Source of the DNA: Alphaproteobacteria bacterium UBA7371
GTDB lineage: Bacteria; Pseudomonadota; Alphaproteobacteria; UBA8317
DNA length: 18,731 nucleotides
NCBI GenBank assembly: GCA_002469865.1
Contig: DKOD01000127.1
Location: 1 to 18,731 of the forward strand
Direction of reading: 5' to 3'
A program made the translations under genes and the position numbers. Every line of letters starts with the position of its first letter. The stretch's first letter is position 1. The notes beneath the pieces were generated by a model. The model worked only from the letters and a program-made list of their open reading frames with translations, was not told the DNA's origin and did not search any database. Below, one piece after another: positions 15,972 to 18,731 of the stretch.

Positions 15972-16267
15972 TGTTTGCGTATTTTGCCAAAACCGAACAC
16001 GTGCCTTGCACGGTGACCGTGAGCCACCGGTTTGAGGAATTATCAGCCCATGTCCGGTTTAATGATGGGAGCGTCATTCACCCCGGAGATAGTGTCTTGG
16101 TTCATGGCGCGGAAATTCTTGCACCGTTTGGAACGGTGGTTTGTGAAGATCGGATGGCAACCATCACAAGGGCCACTTTTGTCGAACGTCTTTGGGCACG
16201 CGCCACAGGTGATCTTGAGGTGATGGAATTATATGAGTTCAGTTTTTCTCAGGAGGCCATGATATGA
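15971..16267 (+). CDS. bciE: Probable BciE, accessory subunit of the oxygen-dependent cyclase
   Basis: A small 98-residue soluble protein lying directly between puhC and acsF. In alphaproteobacteria such as Rhodobacter sphaeroides, a small gene in the puh-acsF region encodes BciE, which AcsF needs for activity. The assignment here rests on size, position and recall of the family, not on a diagnostic motif. The N-terminal half, MFAYFAKTEHVPCTVTV followed by VRFNDGSVIHPGDSVLVHG, looks like a beta-rich fold; the rest is mixed. The start is ATG 15971, one base overlapping the puhC TGA; a TTG at 15968 is less likely. It ends in ATGA overlap with acsF, consistent with 1:1 production. Without homology it would be a conserved PGC hypothetical. 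Confidence 0.78.
   Translation: MFAYFAKTEHVPCTVTVSHRFEELSAHVRFNDGSVIHPGDSVLVHGAEILAPFGTVVCEDRMATITRATFVERLWARATGDLEVMELYEFSFSQEAMI
16251..16256 (+). promoter_or_regulatory. Strong ribosome binding site of acsF
   Basis: A perfect AGGAGG lies 7 nt before the ATG at 16264, inside the 3' end of bciE. It is one of the few ideal sites in the operon and supports this acsF start. Confidence 0.75.
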
Positions 16268-17391
16268 TGGACCAGTCACTTAGTCACTCTGCATATGCCG
16301 ACACTGCGGAGCAGGGTCTTGCGGCGGGGAACATGGTTGGGCCCAAGGATTCCGACGAGGCCACGGCCGTGGCCATGCAAAATACGCTGCTGACGCCACG
16401 CTTTTACACCACCAATTTTGATGAGTTGGATGCCATTGATGTCAGCCCCATCAGAAAAGAATGGGATGAACTCATCAATGAAATGAAGGCTGACCCGAAT
16501 AAGGGACATTTTCGTAAGAATGAAGATTGGGACCACATTGACTGGGACCAAATGGAACCGAAATTGCGGGCGGAATTGAAGGATTTTTTGATTTCTTCAT
16601 GCACGGCGGAATTTTCCGGTTGCGTTCTTTACAAAGAGATGAAGCGTCGCGGGCGTAATGAAGACATTACAACGTTGTTTCAATTGATGGCGCGGGATGA
16701 AGCTCGTCATGCTGGCTTCATTAATGACGCGCTGCGAGAAGCGGGCATCAGCATCAATCTTGGGTTTCTGACCCAGGCCAAGAAATACACCTATTTTCGG
16801 CCCAAATTTATTTTTTATGCGACCTATCTTTCCGAAAAGATCGGCTATGCCCGCTACATCACCATTTTTAGGCATTTGCAGGCCCACCCAGAACATCGGT
16901 TCCATCCGATTTTCAAATGGTTTGAGGAATGGTGTAATGACGAATTCCGCCATGGAGAGGCCTTTGCCTTGCTCATGAAAACCGACCCCAAACTCACTTC
17001 AGGTGTCAATCGCTACTGGATAAAATTTTTCTTAACCGCTGTGTTTGCAACCATGTGGGTGCGCGACCACCAAAGGCCAGCTTTCCATGAAGCCCTTGGC
17101 GTGGACCCAGAATGGTATGGCCAGGAGGTCTTTCGCAAAACCACCGCCATCAGCTTGCAGATTTTCCCCTTGGCCCTAGATCTTGATCATCCCCGATGGG
17201 TGCCGGCACTCCGCCGCTTGAATAATGCCAACCTACGAATTGCCCAAGCCAAGAAGCGCAAGGGCTTTGCTGCCAAACTTAAGCATGTTGGCGCAAGCAT
17301 GGCTGCTGGTTGGGCCTTCATGCAGCTTCTTACCATTCCGGCTGTCAAGAATGATGTGCCAGAAGAAACCAGGCTCGCACCGGCTTATTGA
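16264..17391 (+). CDS. acsF: AcsF, aerobic Mg-protoporphyrin IX monomethyl ester cyclase
   Basis: Di-iron oxygenase that forms ring E (protochlorophyllide) from Mg-protoporphyrin monomethyl ester using O2. The 375-residue protein shows likely iron ligands E116 (CTAEFSG), E146 and H149 (DEARH), and E227 and H230 (NDEFRHGE), as in the rubrerythrin-like family. Family sequences FYTTNFDELD and RFHPIFKWFEEWCNDEFRHGEAF are also present. The start at 16264 is set by the upstream AGGAGG. No anaerobic cyclase gene (bchE) is in this window. It is followed after 10 nt by puhE. Confidence 0.97.
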   Translation: MMDQSLSHSAYADTAEQGLAAGNMVGPKDSDEATAVAMQNTLLTPRFYTTNFDELDAIDVSPIRKEWDELINEMKADPNKGHFRKNEDWDHIDWDQMEPKLRAELKDFLISSCTAEFSGCVLYKEMKRRGRNEDITTLFQLMARDEARHAGFINDALREAGISINLGFLTQAKKYTYFRPKFIFYATYLSEKIGYARYITIFRHLQAHPEHRFHPIFKWFEEWCNDEFRHGEAFALLMKTDPKLTSGVNRYWIKFFLTAVFATMWVRDHQRPAFHEALGVDPEWYGQEVFRKTTAISLQIFPLALDLDHPRWVPALRRLNNANLRIAQAKKRKGFAAKLKHVGASMAAGWAFMQLLTIPAVKNDVPEETRLAPAY

Positions 17392-17401
17392 GGAAATATT
17401 G

Positions 17402-18208
17402 ATGCTTATGATGCTTGCTGCATTATTCATTGCCCTATTTTCCTGGTGGTTTTCCACCGGCATCATTTTGTTGGCCGTGCGCCGTGCGGATCGGGCAGGG
17501 GGCGATGCCCATATGATGAGCTTGATCATGGCATCCCCATTATTGGTCTTGGGCATTGTGTTGGCCTTTTTTTCCCTAGATGACGCGTTGATCACCGGAG
17601 CCTATGGGGGCTTTTTTGGGGCCCTGTTGATTTGGGGCTGGATTGAACTTGCTTTTCTCACGGGCTTAATCACTGGCCCGTCCAAGCAGCCTTGCCCACC
17701 GGGAATCCATGGCTGGCGCAGGCTTTCATTGGCCTGGAGCACCATTTGTCACCATGAATTGGCGCTGTTGTGGGGTCTTTTGCTGCTGCTTTGGCTGTCT
17801 CAAGACGCTGCAAACCATGTCGCTTTGGCGACCTATGGGGTGCTTTTTGTGGCCCGCATCTCTGCAAAAGTTAATCTTTTTTTGGGTGTGCCCAAGATCA
17901 ACATGCAATTTGTGCCAAGCCGCATGCTTCATATGGCTAGCTACTTTCGTCGTGCTTCGGTGGGCTTCGTGTTTGCTTTGTCCATCACATGCCTTACAGC
18001 TGTCTTTGTGTTGTTGGTTTATGCGCTTTTTGGTGCCCAGACGGATGGCGCTAAGGTGGCTCTTGTCTTGCTTGCAAGTTTGATGGGGTTGGCTTTGCTG
18101 GAGCATTGGTTGATGGTGCTGCCACTTCCTGACGCAAAATTATGGCAATGGATGCTTCCTGCGCCCTTGGCAAACTATAAGAAACAAGGAGAACAACATG
18201 GATTATGA
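17402..18208 (+). CDS. puhE: PuhE, photosynthetic complex putative assembly protein 2
   Basis: A 268-residue integral membrane protein with about seven hydrophobic segments, linked in Rhodobacter to reaction-centre/LH1 assembly and bacteriochlorophyll control. Recognisable features are SWWFSTGIILLAVRRAD near the N-terminus, GAYGGFFGALLIWGWIELAFLTG, and the loop GWRRLSLAWSTICHHELAL. I chose the ATG at 17402 because AGGA overlaps the acsF stop at suitable spacing; the longer open frame upstream lies wholly inside acsF and is not real. The gene order acsF-puhE-hemA is typical of alphaproteobacteria. Its last 11 bases overlap hemA. Confidence 0.9.
   Translation: MLMMLAALFIALFSWWFSTGIILLAVRRADRAGGDAHMMSLIMASPLLVLGIVLAFFSLDDALITGAYGGFFGALLIWGWIELAFLTGLITGPSKQPCPPGIHGWRRLSLAWSTICHHELALLWGLLLLLWLSQDAANHVALATYGVLFVARISAKVNLFLGVPKINMQFVPSRMLHMASYFRRASVGFVFALSITCLTAVFVLLVYALFGAQTDGAKVALVLLASLMGLALLEHWLMVLPLPDAKLWQWMLPAPLANYKKQGEQHGL
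18186..18191 (+). promoter_or_regulatory. Ribosome binding site of hemA
   Basis: AAGGAG lies 6 nt before the ATG at 18198, within the last codons of puhE, and fixes the hemA start. Confidence 0.75.
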
Positions 18209-18731
18209 TAAGTTGTTTGAAGACCAGCTTAATCAGCTGAGGGAAGAGGGAAATTACCGTTATTTTGCGCATTTGGAGCGTCAGGCTGGGTCTTTTCCCA
18301 AGGTCGCCCATCACCGCAATGGTGAAGTGGAAGAAATCACCGTATGGTGCTCCAATGATTATTTGGGCATGGGCCAGCATCCTGATGTTGTCGAAGCCAT
18401 GTGCGCAGCTGTGCGCAAGACAGGCACCGGCGCAGGCGGCACGCGGAACATTTCTGGAACAAGCCGTGCTCATGTGGCGTTGGAACAAGAACTCGCCGAT
18501 CTTCATGGCAAGGATGCATCCTTGCTGTTCACCTCAGGCTATGTGTCCAATTGGGCGGCCCTATCGACCCTTGGGTCAAGACTGCCCAATTGCGTCATCC
18601 TGTCGGATTCAGGCAACCACGCTTCCATGATCGAGGGCATCCGTCATTCGAAAGCGCAAAAGGTTATTTGGAAGCATAATGATCTGGAAGATCTTGAGCA
18701 AAAACTTGCTGCCCTGCCGGTGGATGTCCCT
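18198..18731 (+). CDS. hemA: HemA, 5-aminolevulinate synthase (5' part, cut by window end)
   Basis: PLP enzyme that condenses glycine and succinyl-CoA to 5-aminolevulinate, the first step of the tetrapyrrole pathway. The 178 codons seen encode MDYDKLFEDQLNQLREEGNYR at the start, WCSNDYLGMGQHPDVVEAM (50-68), the glycine-rich GTGAGGTRNISGT (76-88), LHGKDASLLFTSGYVSN (102-118) and SGNHASMIEGIRH (138-150). H141 should stack on PLP, matching His142 of the Rhodobacter enzyme. The PLP lysine would lie beyond the window; the full protein is normally about 400 residues. The frame is open to the last base with no disruption. An 11-nt overlap with puhE suggests shared transcription. Confidence 0.95.
   Translation, partial: MDYDKLFEDQLNQLREEGNYRYFAHLERQAGSFPKVAHHRNGEVEEITVWCSNDYLGMGQHPDVVEAMCAAVRKTGTGAGGTRNISGTSRAHVALEQELADLHGKDASLLFTSGYVSNWAALSTLGSRLPNCVILSDSGNHASMIEGIRHSKAQKVIWKHNDLEDLEQKLAALPVDVP

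Noticed and set aside
17225..17401. Upstream extension of the puhE reading frame by 59 codons
   Set aside because: It is entirely within acsF in another frame; the ATG at 17402 has AGGA at proper spacing and gives normal PuhE length.

Overview
This window is one half of an alphaproteobacterial photosynthesis gene cluster (PGC): the bchFNBHLM-lhaA-puhABC 'superoperon' and its regulators. The host is a bacteriochlorophyll-making alphaproteobacterium, either a purple non-sulfur bacterium or an aerobic anoxygenic phototroph. This follows from the gene order, from C4-pathway 5-aminolevulinate synthase (hemA) joined to the puh genes, and from the ppsR/aerR regulator pair. Base composition looks moderate (about half G+C by eye, not computed), lower than in Rhodobacter. 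I cannot name a genus.

Layout. Positions 37-1677 (+) encode an acyl-CoA ligase of the AMP-forming acetyl-CoA synthetase family, which is not a standard PGC gene. It converges on ppsR, and a possible bidirectional terminator hairpin lies at the junction. On the minus strand, aerR (cobalamin-domain antirepressor) and ppsR (PAS-PAS-Fis-HTH repressor) form a two-gene operon read leftward from about 3955. A 247-bp divergent intergenic region (3956-4202) carries three palindromes of the form TGT-N12-ACA, the PpsR/CrtJ operator pattern. Two of them overlap a plausible sigma70 promoter for bchF.

From 4203 to the window end lie 14 plus-strand genes with almost no space between them, most of them overlapping by 1 or 4 nt. 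The order is bchF, bchN, bchB, bchH, bchL, bchM, lhaA, puhA, puhB, puhC, a small gene best read as bciE, acsF, puhE, and a 5' fragment of hemA cut by the window edge.

How they work together. HemA makes 5-aminolevulinate. BchH is the porphyrin-binding Mg-chelatase subunit (BchD and BchI are elsewhere). BchM methylates Mg-protoporphyrin. AcsF, with BciE, closes ring E using O2. BchL with BchNB is the dark protochlorophyllide reductase, and BchF hydrates the C3 vinyl group. LhaA, PuhB, PuhC and PuhE are assembly factors for the reaction centre and LH1 complex, and PuhA is the reaction-centre H subunit. PpsR would repress the cluster under oxygen, with AerR modifying it in response to light and B12.

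No RNA genes, mobile elements or CRISPR arrays are visible, and no gap exceeds 300 bp. The system itself is known. The points worth a second look are the triple operator array, a 10-bp perfect hairpin at the start of puhB, the Cys motif in BchH, the missing regulatory Cys in PpsR, a possible long form of AerR, and the ligase gene at the cluster border.
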